This document shows positions 15,699 to 22,370 of a DNA stretch of 33,105 nucleotides, piece by piece. The notes below the pieces were generated by a model. The model did not search any database. It was not told where the DNA came from and worked only from the letters and a program-made list of their open reading frames with translations. Every line of letters starts with the position of its first letter. Position 1 is the first letter of the stretch. Made by a program: the position numbers and the translations under genes. This stretch comes from JAUREX01 sp964472135 (GTDB lineage: Bacteria > Pseudomonadota > Alphaproteobacteria > Rhodobacterales > Rhodobacteraceae), in assembly GCA_964472135.1 (NCBI GenBank), contig CAYYJB010000024.1, forward strand, positions 1 to 33,105. The letters run 5' to 3'.

Positions 15699-15729
15699 GA
15701 GGGCGCCGCACCCCGCAAGGGCGCCCCTC
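15699..15729 (-). terminator. GC-rich hairpin between the phosphatidyltransferase and DUF5765 genes
   Basis: GAGGGCGCC (15699-15707) pairs with GGCGCCCCTC (15720-15729) with one bulged C, giving nine pairs. It lies in the 81-base spacer. No T-run follows on the minus strand, so it is a weak candidate for a terminator or processing hairpin. Confidence 0.3.
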
Positions 15730-15745
15730 ACGCCCGCCGCACGGA

Positions 15746-16348
15746 TCAGCCGAAATCGCGCCAGCCCGCCCGCCAGCGGCCGAGCGTCGTCAGCGCGCAG
15801 AGCGCGGCAAACCCCCAGGCGAGGGGCGCGAAGGCCCCGGGCCAGAGGCAGATCGCAACGAAAAGCGCGACCGTCTCGGCCCCCTCGGTCAGCCCGCCCA
15901 GATATGAAATCCCCTTGCCCGCCCGCCGCGGCGCCATCCCCCGCCGCGCGCTCAGGGTCGCATGCGCCAGAAACGACGACGCCGTGCCGATGAAGCCTGC
16001 AAGCAGCGCCGCCGCCGCCAGCGCGTTCGCCCCCGGGTCGTGGATCGCGAAGCCGAGCGGGACGGCCGCGTAAAAGACGAAATCGAGCGCGATGTCGAGG
16101 AACGCGCCCCGGTCCGTCGGCCCCGCGATGCGCGCCACCGCCCCGTCGAGCCCATCGGCCACCCGGTTGAGGAGGATGAGGGCCAGCGCCACCCCGAAGG
16201 CGCCCGCCGCCGCCGCCGCCGCCCCGCCGAGCCCGAGCGCGAAGCCCGCGAGCGTGATCGCATCCGCCCCGATCCCGCGCGCGGCGAGCGCCCGCGCCGC
16301 CGGGGCAAGGACGCGCGCCTGAAGCGGCGCGATCCGCGCGTCAATCAT
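15746..16348 (-). CDS. CDP-alcohol phosphatidyltransferase family protein
   Basis: A 200-residue membrane enzyme starting MIDARIAPLQARVLAPAARAL. The family active site DGLDGAVAR...RGAFLDIALDF is present (about residues 67-91) with all the conserved Asp, Gly and Arg residues; the spacing between AR and G is seven residues, one shorter than the common eight. Six hydrophobic segments follow the usual layout. It would transfer a CDP-linked phosphatidyl group to a small alcohol; the acceptor is unknown. The ATG at 16348 overlaps the upstream gene's stop by eight bases; an ATG five codons earlier (16363) is also possible. Translational coupling with the VTT-reductase gene is likely. Confidence 0.82.
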   Translation of the reverse strand: MIDARIAPLQARVLAPAARALAARGIGADAITLAGFALGLGGAAAAAAGAFGVALALILLNRVADGLDGAVARIAGPTDRGAFLDIALDFVFYAAVPLGFAIHDPGANALAAAALLAGFIGTASSFLAHATLSARRGMAPRRAGKGISYLGGLTEGAETVALFVAICLWPGAFAPLAWGFAALCALTTLGRWRAGWRDFG

Positions 16349-18524
16349 CCCCGCCGCCCCCATCCCCGCTTCCCCGTCGCCAGCGGTTGAAGGCCCCGGC
16401 GAGCGCGAGCGCGCGCGGGTTCGTGCGGCCCTTGCGCCAGGTGCCGGCGGCGAACTTGCCGGCCTCGGCATAGGTCGGATAGGGCAGCACCGTCGCGAGC
16501 ATCCGCCCGAGCCCCAGGCCTGCCTGCATCGCGAGCAGGAAGGGCGCGAGCATCTCGCCCGCATGGGGCGCGACGATGGTGACGCCGAGGATGCGCCCCC
16601 CCCGCCCGGCGGTGACGACCTTGACGAAGCCCGCCGTGACCCCGTCGGCGATGGCGCGATCAAGATGGCCCAGATCGTGGCGTGTCACCTCATGCGCGAT
16701 GCCGCGGGCGCGCGCCTCCTCCTCCGAGAGGCCGGCGCGCGCGATCTCGGGGTCGGTGAAGGTGACGGCGGGCATGGTCGCGCCCGCCACGCGCAGCCCC
16801 CGCAGCCCCGGCACGATGCCGCCCACCAGCGCATTGACGGCCGCCCCCCAGCCCTGCTGCGCCGCCGCATGGGTGAACTGCGCGGGCCCCGCTACATCGC
16901 CCGCGGCGAGGATGTTGGGGTGCAGCGTGCGCATGAAGGCGTCGGTCTCGATGGTCGGCCCCTCCGCCCCGATCCCGAGCGCCTCGAGCCCGAGGCCCTG
17001 CAGCCGCGCCCGCCGCCCCGTCGCGGCCAGCACCGCCTCGGCCGCGATCTCGGCGCCCTCGGCAAGGAGCAGCCGCAGATCGCCCGCCCGGCCGCCGACC
17101 GAGGCGACGCGCGCACCCGTGCGGATCTCGACCCCGTCGGCGGCAAGGGCCGCGGCGGCGAGGCCGGCCGCCTCGGCATCCTCGCGCGGCAGGATGCGGG
17201 GTGCGGCCTCGATCAGCACGACCCCGAGGCCGAGCCGCGCCAGCGCCTGCGCGAGCTCGCATCCGATCGGTCCGGCGCCCAGGATCGCGAGCCGCCGCGG
17301 CGGCCCGGCCGGATCGGCAAGCCGCGCCCAGATCGTCTCGGAGGTCAGGCAGCCGGCATCGATGAGGCCCGGGATCGGCGGCACGACGGGCGCCGCCCCT
17401 GTCGCGATGACGATCGCCCGGGTCGAGAGGCGGCGCATCCCCGCCTCGGTCGTGACCTCGACATGCCAGGGGTCGGCGATGCGCGCCCGCCCCGCCAGCA
17501 CCTCGACGCCGAGGCCGCGATACCGTTCGGCGCTGTCGTTCGGGGCGATCGCCGCGATGGCCGCGCGGATGCGGGCGGTGACGGCGGGCCAGTCGGTCTC
17601 GGGGGTGCCGGCGTGGATCCCGAAATCGGCGGCCCGGCGCACCTCGGCCGCCGCCCGGCCCGAGCGGATCAGAGTCTTTGACGGCACGCAGCCGGTATTG
17701 AGGCAATCGCCCCCCATCTCGGCCTCTTCGATCAGGGTGACGCGGGCGCGCAGCGTCGCGGCCATGTAGGCCGCGACCAGCCCCGCCGCGCCGGCCCCGA
17801 TGACGACGAGGTTGCGGTCGAACCGGCGCGGCCGCGGCCAGGGCGCGCGCAGACGCCGCAGCTGCAGCCATCCCGCGCCCCAGCGAGCGATCCACGGAAA
17901 CGCCCCGAGCGCCACCAGCGCCCCGAGCATCCCCGGCGAGACGATGTCGGAAACCGACCGCACCGCCGCAAGCTCGGTGCCTGCGTTCACATAGATCGCG
18001 GTGCCCGGCAGCATCCCGATCTGGCTTGCCCACCAGAAGCGCCGCAGCGGCAGCGCGGTGAGGCCCATGGCAAGGTTCACCGCGAAGAAGGGCACCGCCG
18101 GCACGAGGCGCAGCGTCAGCAGATAGAGCACCCCGTCGCGCGCGAGGCCCCGGTCGATCGCCTCAAGCCGCGCGCCGAGGCGCGCGCGCGCCCAGTCGCG
18201 CATCAGGTGGCGCGCGCTCAGGAACGCAAGGCTCGCCCCGAGGGTCGAGGCGAAGGACACGATGGCGAGCCCCCACCAGAAGCCGAAGAGCGCGCCGATC
18301 CCCAGCGTCATCCAGATCCCGAGCGGCAGCGACAGCGCGGTGACGGCGACATAGAGCGCGAAGGCCGCAAGCGTCGCGGCCATCGGATTGGCCGCGCGCC
18401 ACGCCCCGAGCGGTTCGAGCGCGGCGCGCAGATCGCCAAGCCCGATCCCGGCCTGCGCGATCACGATCCACGCGATTGCCACGGCCGCGAGCAGTGCCGC
18501 GAAGATGGCCGGGCGGCGGGCCAT
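16341..18524 (-). CDS. VTT-domain membrane protein fused to MerA-like flavin disulfide reductase
   Basis: A 727-residue two-part protein. Residues 1-225 form a TVP38/TMEM64 (VTT, DedA-like) membrane domain with GIWMTLGIGALFGFWWGLAIV, LTLRLVPAVPFFAVNLAMGL and MLPGTAIYVNAGTEL. Residues 238-700 are a pyridine nucleotide-disulfide oxidoreductase: FAD loop GAGAAG (243-248), redox pair C274/C279 in GGDCLNTGCVPSK, an NAD(P) loop GAGPIGCELA, and AAGDVAG. The C-terminal catalytic His of lipoamide and glutathione reductases is replaced by Tyr (PYPTYAE), as in mercuric reductase. The heavy-metal N-domain and C-terminal cysteine pair of MerA are absent, so mercury reduction is unlikely. The fusion is known in bacteria without a firm function. 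The gene starts five bases after the hydrolase gene ends. Confidence 0.85.
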   Translation of the reverse strand: MARRPAIFAALLAAVAIAWIVIAQAGIGLGDLRAALEPLGAWRAANPMAATLAAFALYVAVTALSLPLGIWMTLGIGALFGFWWGLAIVSFASTLGASLAFLSARHLMRDWARARLGARLEAIDRGLARDGVLYLLTLRLVPAVPFFAVNLAMGLTALPLRRFWWASQIGMLPGTAIYVNAGTELAAVRSVSDIVSPGMLGALVALGAFPWIARWGAGWLQLRRLRAPWPRPRRFDRNLVVIGAGAAGLVAAYMAATLRARVTLIEEAEMGGDCLNTGCVPSKTLIRSGRAAAEVRRAADFGIHAGTPETDWPAVTARIRAAIAAIAPNDSAERYRGLGVEVLAGRARIADPWHVEVTTEAGMRRLSTRAIVIATGAAPVVPPIPGLIDAGCLTSETIWARLADPAGPPRRLAILGAGPIGCELAQALARLGLGVVLIEAAPRILPREDAEAAGLAAAALAADGVEIRTGARVASVGGRAGDLRLLLAEGAEIAAEAVLAATGRRARLQGLGLEALGIGAEGPTIETDAFMRTLHPNILAAGDVAGPAQFTHAAAQQGWGAAVNALVGGIVPGLRGLRVAGATMPAVTFTDPEIARAGLSEEEARARGIAHEVTRHDLGHLDRAIADGVTAGFVKVVTAGRGGRILGVTIVAPHAGEMLAPFLLAMQAGLGLGRMLATVLPYPTYAEAGKFAAGTWRKGRTNPRALALAGAFNRWRRGSGDGGGGDD

Positions 18525-18529
18525 CGCCC

Positions 18530-19387
18530 TCAGCGCCCCGCGTCCGCGCGGCCCGCCCCGCCCGCCGCGACCTCCGCCAGCCAGGCGCGGATCGCGGCGA
18601 CGGACTCGGGTTCGTCGAGGAAGGGCACATGCCCCCGCCCCGGCACCTCGGCGCGGATGAGGCCGGGATGCTGGCGCGCCATCTCTGCCGCGGTCGCCTC
18701 TGACAGGAGGTCCGATCCCGTCCCGCGGACCAGCGCGACGGGCAACCCCGCGAGGGCGCCAAACAGCGGCCAGAGGTCCGGTTGCGGCTGCGACAGCGCG
18801 GCGTGGAAGGCTTCGGCCAGCGCGGGATCGTAGCAGAGGCCAAGCCCACCGTCGCGCGGGACGAAGCGCCGCGCGGCCTCGTGCAGCCAGCGCTCGGGTG
18901 CCACCCCCTCGAACCCGACCGAGCCCGCCGCGATCATCCCGGCCGCCTCGGCCAGGGTCCGCGCGGCGGGCGGGCGGCCGACATAGGCCGCGATGCGCCC
19001 GAGCCCCTCGGCCTCGAGCACCGGCCCCACATCGACAAGGCAGAGCCCCGCCAGCCGCGCCCGCGCCGTCGCGGCGAGGAACATCCCGATGATCCCCCCG
19101 CGCGAGGTGCCGATCACGGCCGCGCGCGCGATCCCGAGATGGTCGAGGAGCGAGAGCGCGTCGGCGGCCTCCTGCGCGACGGTATAGGTCGCGGCGCCCG
19201 TGTGCGCGGATGCGCCCCGCCCGCGATAATCCATCCGCACGAGGCGGCAGGGCGGCAGGTGGGGGGCGAGATCGTCGAAGTCTCGCCCGTCGCGCGTCAG
19301 CCCCGCAAGGCAAAGGACGGGCATCCCCGCCCCCTCGTCGCGATAGGCGATGCGCGCCCCGTCGGCGGCGGCGAAGACCTCCACCAT
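18530..19387 (-). CDS. Alpha/beta hydrolase
   Basis: A 285-residue alpha/beta-hydrolase-fold protein. The catalytic triad is visible as S95 in the nucleophile elbow GTSRGG, D226 in VRGTGSDLL and H253 in GRGHVPFLDEPE. The oxyanion region is LCLAGLTRDGRDFDDLAPHL, and the conserved MDYRGRGAS follows strand 4. This resembles haloperoxidase/ester-hydrolase type members with no clear substrate. The start ATG at 19387 overlaps the HAD gene stop by one base (TGATG), and the next gene starts five bases after its stop, so it is in the middle of an operon. Pairing with a haloacid dehalogenase-like gene could suggest breakdown of halogenated or ester substrates, but this is inference. Confidence 0.82.
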   Translation of the reverse strand: MVEVFAAADGARIAYRDEGAGMPVLCLAGLTRDGRDFDDLAPHLPPCRLVRMDYRGRGASAHTGAATYTVAQEAADALSLLDHLGIARAAVIGTSRGGIIGMFLAATARARLAGLCLVDVGPVLEAEGLGRIAAYVGRPPAARTLAEAAGMIAAGSVGFEGVAPERWLHEAARRFVPRDGGLGLCYDPALAEAFHAALSQPQPDLWPLFGALAGLPVALVRGTGSDLLSEATAAEMARQHPGLIRAEVPGRGHVPFLDEPESVAAIRAWLAEVAAGGAGRADAGR

Positions 19388-20091
19388 CACGCGCCTGCCC
19401 GCCACGCGGAGATGATATCGGGCAGCCCCGACAGATCGGCCAGAACCGCCGCCGGCCGGCCCGGCAGCCGCTCGGCCGGGGCGCCGCGACGGTTCACCCA
19501 GACGGTGCGATAGCCGAAATCCGCCGCCCCCGCCGCATCCCAACCGTTCGCCGAGACGAAGGCGATCTGACCGGCCGGCAGGTCGAGTGCCGCGCAGCCC
19601 AGCCGATAGACGGCCGCCGCCGGCTTGAAGACGCCCGCCGCCTCGACCGAGAGGATCGCGCGGATCCGCGTCCCGATCCCCGCCGCCGCCACGGCAGAGG
19701 CGAGCATCGCGGGCGTCCCGTTCGAGAGGATCGCGCAGGCGACCCCCTGCGCGGCCAGCGCCTCGAGCATCGCCCCGACCTCGGGGTGGGGGTCGGGCGC
19801 ATCGTAGAGCGCCATCAGCGCATCAGACAGCGCCGGGTCCGGGTCGATGCCGTGCGCCGCGAAGCTCCAGCCCAGCGCGTCGGCGGTGACGGCGCGGAAA
19901 TCGGCGTGCCGGCCCGTGATCGCGCGCAGCCAGGTGTATTCGAGCTGCTTGCGCCGCCAGGTCTCGGCGAACCCCTCCCAGATCGGCGCGATGGGGGCGC
20001 CAAGCGGCAGGGTGGCGATGCGCCGGGCCGGGGCCGCGACATCGAAGAGGGTGCCGTAGGCATCGAAGATGCAGGCGCGCACGGGGGGCAT
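19387..20091 (-). CDS. Haloacid dehalogenase type II-like HAD hydrolase
   Basis: A 234-residue HAD-superfamily protein of the (S)-2-haloacid dehalogenase branch. The nucleophile is D10 in CIFDAYGTLFD. Other family active-site stretches are ETWRRKQLEYTWLRA, the SNG of CAILSNGTPAML, the lysine of AGVFKPAAAVYRLG and FVSANGWDAAGAADFG, all placed as in type II dehalogenases. These enzymes replace the halogen of a 2-haloacid by hydroxyl with inversion; many chromosomal homologues are unproven. AGGAGG lies a few bases before the ATG. The gene starts 22 bases after irr and overlaps the hydrolase gene by one base. Confidence 0.8.
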   Translation of the reverse strand: MPPVRACIFDAYGTLFDVAAPARRIATLPLGAPIAPIWEGFAETWRRKQLEYTWLRAITGRHADFRAVTADALGWSFAAHGIDPDPALSDALMALYDAPDPHPEVGAMLEALAAQGVACAILSNGTPAMLASAVAAAGIGTRIRAILSVEAAGVFKPAAAVYRLGCAALDLPAGQIAFVSANGWDAAGAADFGYRTVWVNRRGAPAERLPGRPAAVLADLSGLPDIISAWRAGA

Positions 20092-20112
20092 CTATCCTCC
20101 TGCCGGGGGCGG

Positions 20113-20550
20113 TCAGAGGCGGCGCAGACGGATCACGACATCGACCCGCGCCACCTCGGCGCCGGCGGGCGCCTCCGGCAGGCCGAGGATGCGCATCCCC
20201 GCGGCCGGCGCGTCGGTCAGGTCGGCGGTATCTTCCCAGTAGAAATGCGGATGCTCATCGAGCCGGGTGTCGAAATAGCTGCGCGCCCCGTCGACCGTCA
20301 CCTCCTGCACGAGGCCCGCGTCGCGGAAGGCGTGCAGCGTGTTGTAGACGGTCGCGAGCGAACACGGCGCGCCCGCCGCCCGCGCCGCGGCATGGAGCGC
20401 CTCGGCCGTCACATGCCGGTCCTGCCCGTCGCCCACGAGCAGCGCGGCGAGCGTCACGCGCTGGCGCGTCGGCCGCAGGGCCGCGCGCGCAAGCCAGTCT
20501 GCGCCGCGCTGGCGGGCAAGATCCGAAGGGGGGGCGGCGTTGTTCTGCAT
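20113..20550 (-). CDS. irr: Iron-responsive transcriptional regulator Irr (Fur family)
   Basis: A 145-residue Fur-family regulator. The winged-helix part includes LRPTRQRVTLAALLVGDGQDRHVTAEALH and SLATVYNTLHAFRDAGLVQEV (residues 64-84). The regulatory end shows DTRLDEHPHFYWEDTADLTD and finishes VDVVIRLRRL, which is the Irr pattern. It lacks the C-terminal CxxC zinc cysteines of Fur and has a single cysteine (C63). In alphaproteobacteria Irr represses or activates iron and haem genes according to haem status. It is divergent from fabA, as in other Rhodobacteraceae. The promoter places the transcript start at or next to the ATG with no ribosome site, so the mRNA is probably leaderless. Confidence 0.9.
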   Translation of the reverse strand: MQNNAAPPSDLARQRGADWLARAALRPTRQRVTLAALLVGDGQDRHVTAEALHAAARAAGAPCSLATVYNTLHAFRDAGLVQEVTVDGARSYFDTRLDEHPHFYWEDTADLTDAPAAGMRILGLPEAPAGAEVARVDVVIRLRRL

Positions 20551-20556
20551 GGGATC

Positions 20557-20585
20557 TGAATACCGCGCCCGGGGCCCGGATTCAA
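20557..20585 (-). promoter_or_regulatory. irr promoter overlapping an inverted repeat
   Basis: On the minus strand TTGAAT (20585-20580), a 17-base spacer and TATTCA (20562-20557) lie six bases before the irr ATG. The two elements are also the arms TGAAT...ATTCA of a dyad centred at 20570.5, so a dimeric regulator, possibly Irr itself, could bind over the promoter. Transcription would start at about the ATG. Confidence 0.55.
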
Positions 20586-20622
20586 ACGAAAACGCGCGGC
20601 CGATGCCGCCCGATCCGCGACC

Positions 20623-20651
20623 TTGCCACCGCATCGCGGCGGGGCTAGCCT
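20623..20651 (+). promoter_or_regulatory. Putative fabA promoter
   Basis: TTGCCA (20623-20628), a 17-base spacer and TAGCCT (20646-20651), 29 bases before the GTG start. The same TTGCC-N17-TAG form recurs in front of fabB. Confidence 0.5.
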
Positions 20652-20680
20652 CGGGCGCACACGGAAGGGAAGGCAGGACA

Positions 20681-21187
20681 GTGACATACCCCACGCGCTT
20701 CGAGAAGGAAGACCTGCTGGCCTGCGCCCGCGGCGAGCTCTTCGGCCCCGGCAACGCGCAATTGCCGCTGCCGCCCATGCTGATGATGGACCGCATCACC
20801 GAGATCTCGGGCGACGGCGGGGCGCATGGCAAGGGGCATGTGGTGGCCGAGTTCGACATCCACCCCGATCTGTGGTTCTTCGCCTGCCATTTCCCGGGCA
20901 ACCCGATCATGCCGGGCTGCCTCGGGCTCGACGGGCTGTGGCAGCTCACGGGCTTCAACCTCGGCTGGCGGGGCTGGCAGGGGCGGGGCTATGCGCTCGG
21001 CGTGGGCGAGGTGAAGCTGACCGGCATGGTCCGCCCCGACCGGCGGCTCCTGACCTATCGCGTCGATTTCACCAAGGCGCTCCAGACCCGCCGCCTGACG
21101 ATGGGCGTCGCCGACGGCACGCTCGAGGCCGACGGCGAGCTCATCTATGCCGTCAAGGACATGAAGGTGGCACTGAGCGAGGCGTGA
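20681..21187 (+). CDS. fabA: 3-hydroxydecanoyl-ACP dehydratase/isomerase FabA
   Basis: A 168-residue cytoplasmic enzyme of type II fatty acid synthesis. It dehydrates 3-hydroxydecanoyl-ACP and isomerises the double bond, opening the unsaturated fatty acid branch. The catalytic pair is H70 in CHFPGNPIMPG and D84 in LGLDGLWQL, at the same numbers as in E. coli. The start is a GTG at 20681 preceded by AAGGCAGGA, and the protein starts TYPTRFEKEDLLACARGELFGPGN as in relatives. In related bacteria fabA is followed at once by fabB and fabI; here a foreign-looking gene in the opposite direction separates them. Confidence 0.96.
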   Translation: MTYPTRFEKEDLLACARGELFGPGNAQLPLPPMLMMDRITEISGDGGAHGKGHVVAEFDIHPDLWFFACHFPGNPIMPGCLGLDGLWQLTGFNLGWRGWQGRGYALGVGEVKLTGMVRPDRRLLTYRVDFTKALQTRRLTMGVADGTLEADGELIYAVKDMKVALSEA

Positions 21188-21225
21188 GGGGGGGATTGTT
21201 TTCTACCCGAAATAGTCTCTGTGCC

Positions 21226-21354
21226 ATGAATGTGGGTGCTGCTTATCGATCTCGCGCCGTCCTTTTTGCATCAAGTCGCGATGTTGCGCTGAAACTTCTT
21301 CTTTTGTTATTCGGCCTCACTTTCTGGCTTATCTGGGACTTTGATCACTCTTAG
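21226..21354 (+). CDS. Possible 42-residue membrane peptide
   Basis: An ATG-initiated frame of 42 codons between fabA and the low-GC gene. The peptide has a basic N-terminal half (YRSRAVLFASSRDVALK) and a single hydrophobic segment LLLLLFGLTFWLIWDF, then DHS. Its last 48 bases overlap, antisense, the 3' end of the 21307-22242 gene. No convincing ribosome site precedes it (the upstream region is T-rich with GTCTCTGTGCC). It could be chance coding, a small membrane peptide carried with the inserted gene, or a toxin-like peptide under antisense control. Nothing besides its composition supports expression. Confidence 0.25.
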   Translation: MNVGAAYRSRAVLFASSRDVALKLLLLLFGLTFWLIWDFDHS

Positions 21355-22242
21355 CCTCAAAAGGCCACTCAATATCGCTGGAGAAAATCGACGCTTCAAA
21401 TATTCTGGGATGGCCTCATTAATAACCACAAGGTCTAGACGGGCTTCAACATTCTTTGCCTTTCGGTATAAATTAATTTGAGAAAGTAAGTTAGCTATTC
21501 TAATTTCAGCGAGGCGATTCAGTCCATGTCTGAATTCCACAAAAACATCTTTATCATTTTTTCTGTAAAACATATCAACAGATTGGCCTCTTTCTGAACT
21601 TGAGATTTCGCTGAAAGTTGGATCAGTGATGGCTACGTTGCGCTGGACGTCTCCGTCCCCAATGCCCTCGATTTTCATGTAAGCCTCAGAAGCGGCACGT
21701 TCCCTCTCCAAAAATTCCTCGAAAGAAATACTTCTTCTCCTGGAAAAAGTTATTTCTCGATTCTCATCTGGAGAATTGTCTTTTTTGCCCGATTCATCTG
21801 CTATTGCTAAGGCTAATTGCGCGTCAAGCGCCAATTCTTCTTTCTTTTCTTTCTTGGCCGCCTCGTCTGTTTGAGGCGACAAATTTGGAGCGCCCGTTTG
21901 AATATTGAATTGATTACTGCTTACATTTCTGATTGTGTTCTGAACTGAAATAAGGTTTGCTGTTTGCTGCAAAAGAAAACCATTTCTCTCTTCAAGTTTC
22001 TCGATCTGAATCTCTTGCTGCCCTATCGTTCGTGACATTACTAGTAATTTCGAGATCGAAAACGAGTCAAAGTATTCAAAAAGCAGCAACACAATAACGG
22101 AAAAAATAAGAAAAATGAGGCCTGCGTCAATCGTTCCTATCGGTTCGATCCAAAAAAACTTGTAAGCTACTATTGCAACAAGAAAAAGAGCATAAGCGCT
22201 GATCAATATCCGCGAAAGTAAATCTGGCTTCCTTTCCGCCAT
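21307..22242 (-). CDS. Low-GC two-TM coiled-coil protein with PD-(D/E)XK-like C-terminus, inserted between fabA and fabB
   Basis: A 311-residue protein I do not recognise as a named family. Two membrane helices (about residues 12-32 and 38-58) are joined by a very short loop, so both ends face the same side, probably the cytoplasm. A coiled-coil-like helix follows (about 65-105; GQQEIQIEKLEERNGFLLQQ), then a charged, Ser/Lys-rich linker (about 105-200). The C-terminal domain (about 205-300) has VDMFYRKNDKDVFVEFRHG (D223, E236-F-R238), then LLSQINLYRKAKN (Q255) and LDLVVI. This resembles the D...ExK...Q layout of PD-(D/E)XK nucleases with Lys replaced by Arg. GC is about 36% (65 of 180 sampled bases) against about 70% around it. 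The ATG at 22242 has GAAAGGGA six bases upstream. Confidence 0.8.
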   Translation of the reverse strand: MAERKPDLLSRILISAYALFLVAIVAYKFFWIEPIGTIDAGLIFLIFSVIVLLLFEYFDSFSISKLLVMSRTIGQQEIQIEKLEERNGFLLQQTANLISVQNTIRNVSSNQFNIQTGAPNLSPQTDEAAKKEKKEELALDAQLALAIADESGKKDNSPDENREITFSRRRSISFEEFLERERAASEAYMKIEGIGDGDVQRNVAITDPTFSEISSSERGQSVDMFYRKNDKDVFVEFRHGLNRLAEIRIANLLSQINLYRKAKNVEARLDLVVINEAIPEYLKRRFSPAILSGLLRLRVIKVPDKPESEAE

Positions 22243-22269
22243 CAAAATTCCCTTTCATAAATCTCGTGT

Positions 22270-22298
22270 ACATTAGCGGCGTAGTTGCAAGCTGTCAA
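22270..22298 (-). promoter_or_regulatory. Near-consensus promoter of the low-GC gene
   Basis: On the minus strand a perfect TTGACA (22298-22293), a 17-base spacer and TAATGT (22275-22270). The transcript would start about 22263, leaving a leader of about 20 bases with GAAAGGGA before the ATG. It is the closest match to the sigma-70 consensus in this window. Confidence 0.65.
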
Positions 22299-22314
22299 TC
22301 GCCCCCCTTCCCGC

Positions 22315-22343
22315 TTGCCCCCCACCCGCCGCTGGCCTAGACA
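22315..22343 (+). promoter_or_regulatory. Putative fabB-fabI promoter
   Basis: TTGCCC (22315-22320), a 17-base spacer and TAGACA (22338-22343), giving a start about 22350 and a short leader with GGAGGGG (22362-22368). Its -35 is 16 bases from the -35 of the divergent low-GC gene. It would keep fabB-fabI expressed although the link to fabA is broken. Confidence 0.5.
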
Positions 22344-22370
22344 GGGGGCAGAGGTTGCGGCGGAGGGGTC

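Noticed and set aside
16341..18524. Mercuric reductase
   Set aside because: The redox pair and Tyr substitution fit, but the N-terminal metal-binding domain, C-terminal cysteine pair and any mer genes are absent.
18525..19313. Possible N-terminal extension of the VTT-reductase protein by about 260 residues
   Set aside because: The extension is the shifted frame of the alpha/beta hydrolase gene; the true start at 18524 lies five bases after the hydrolase stop.
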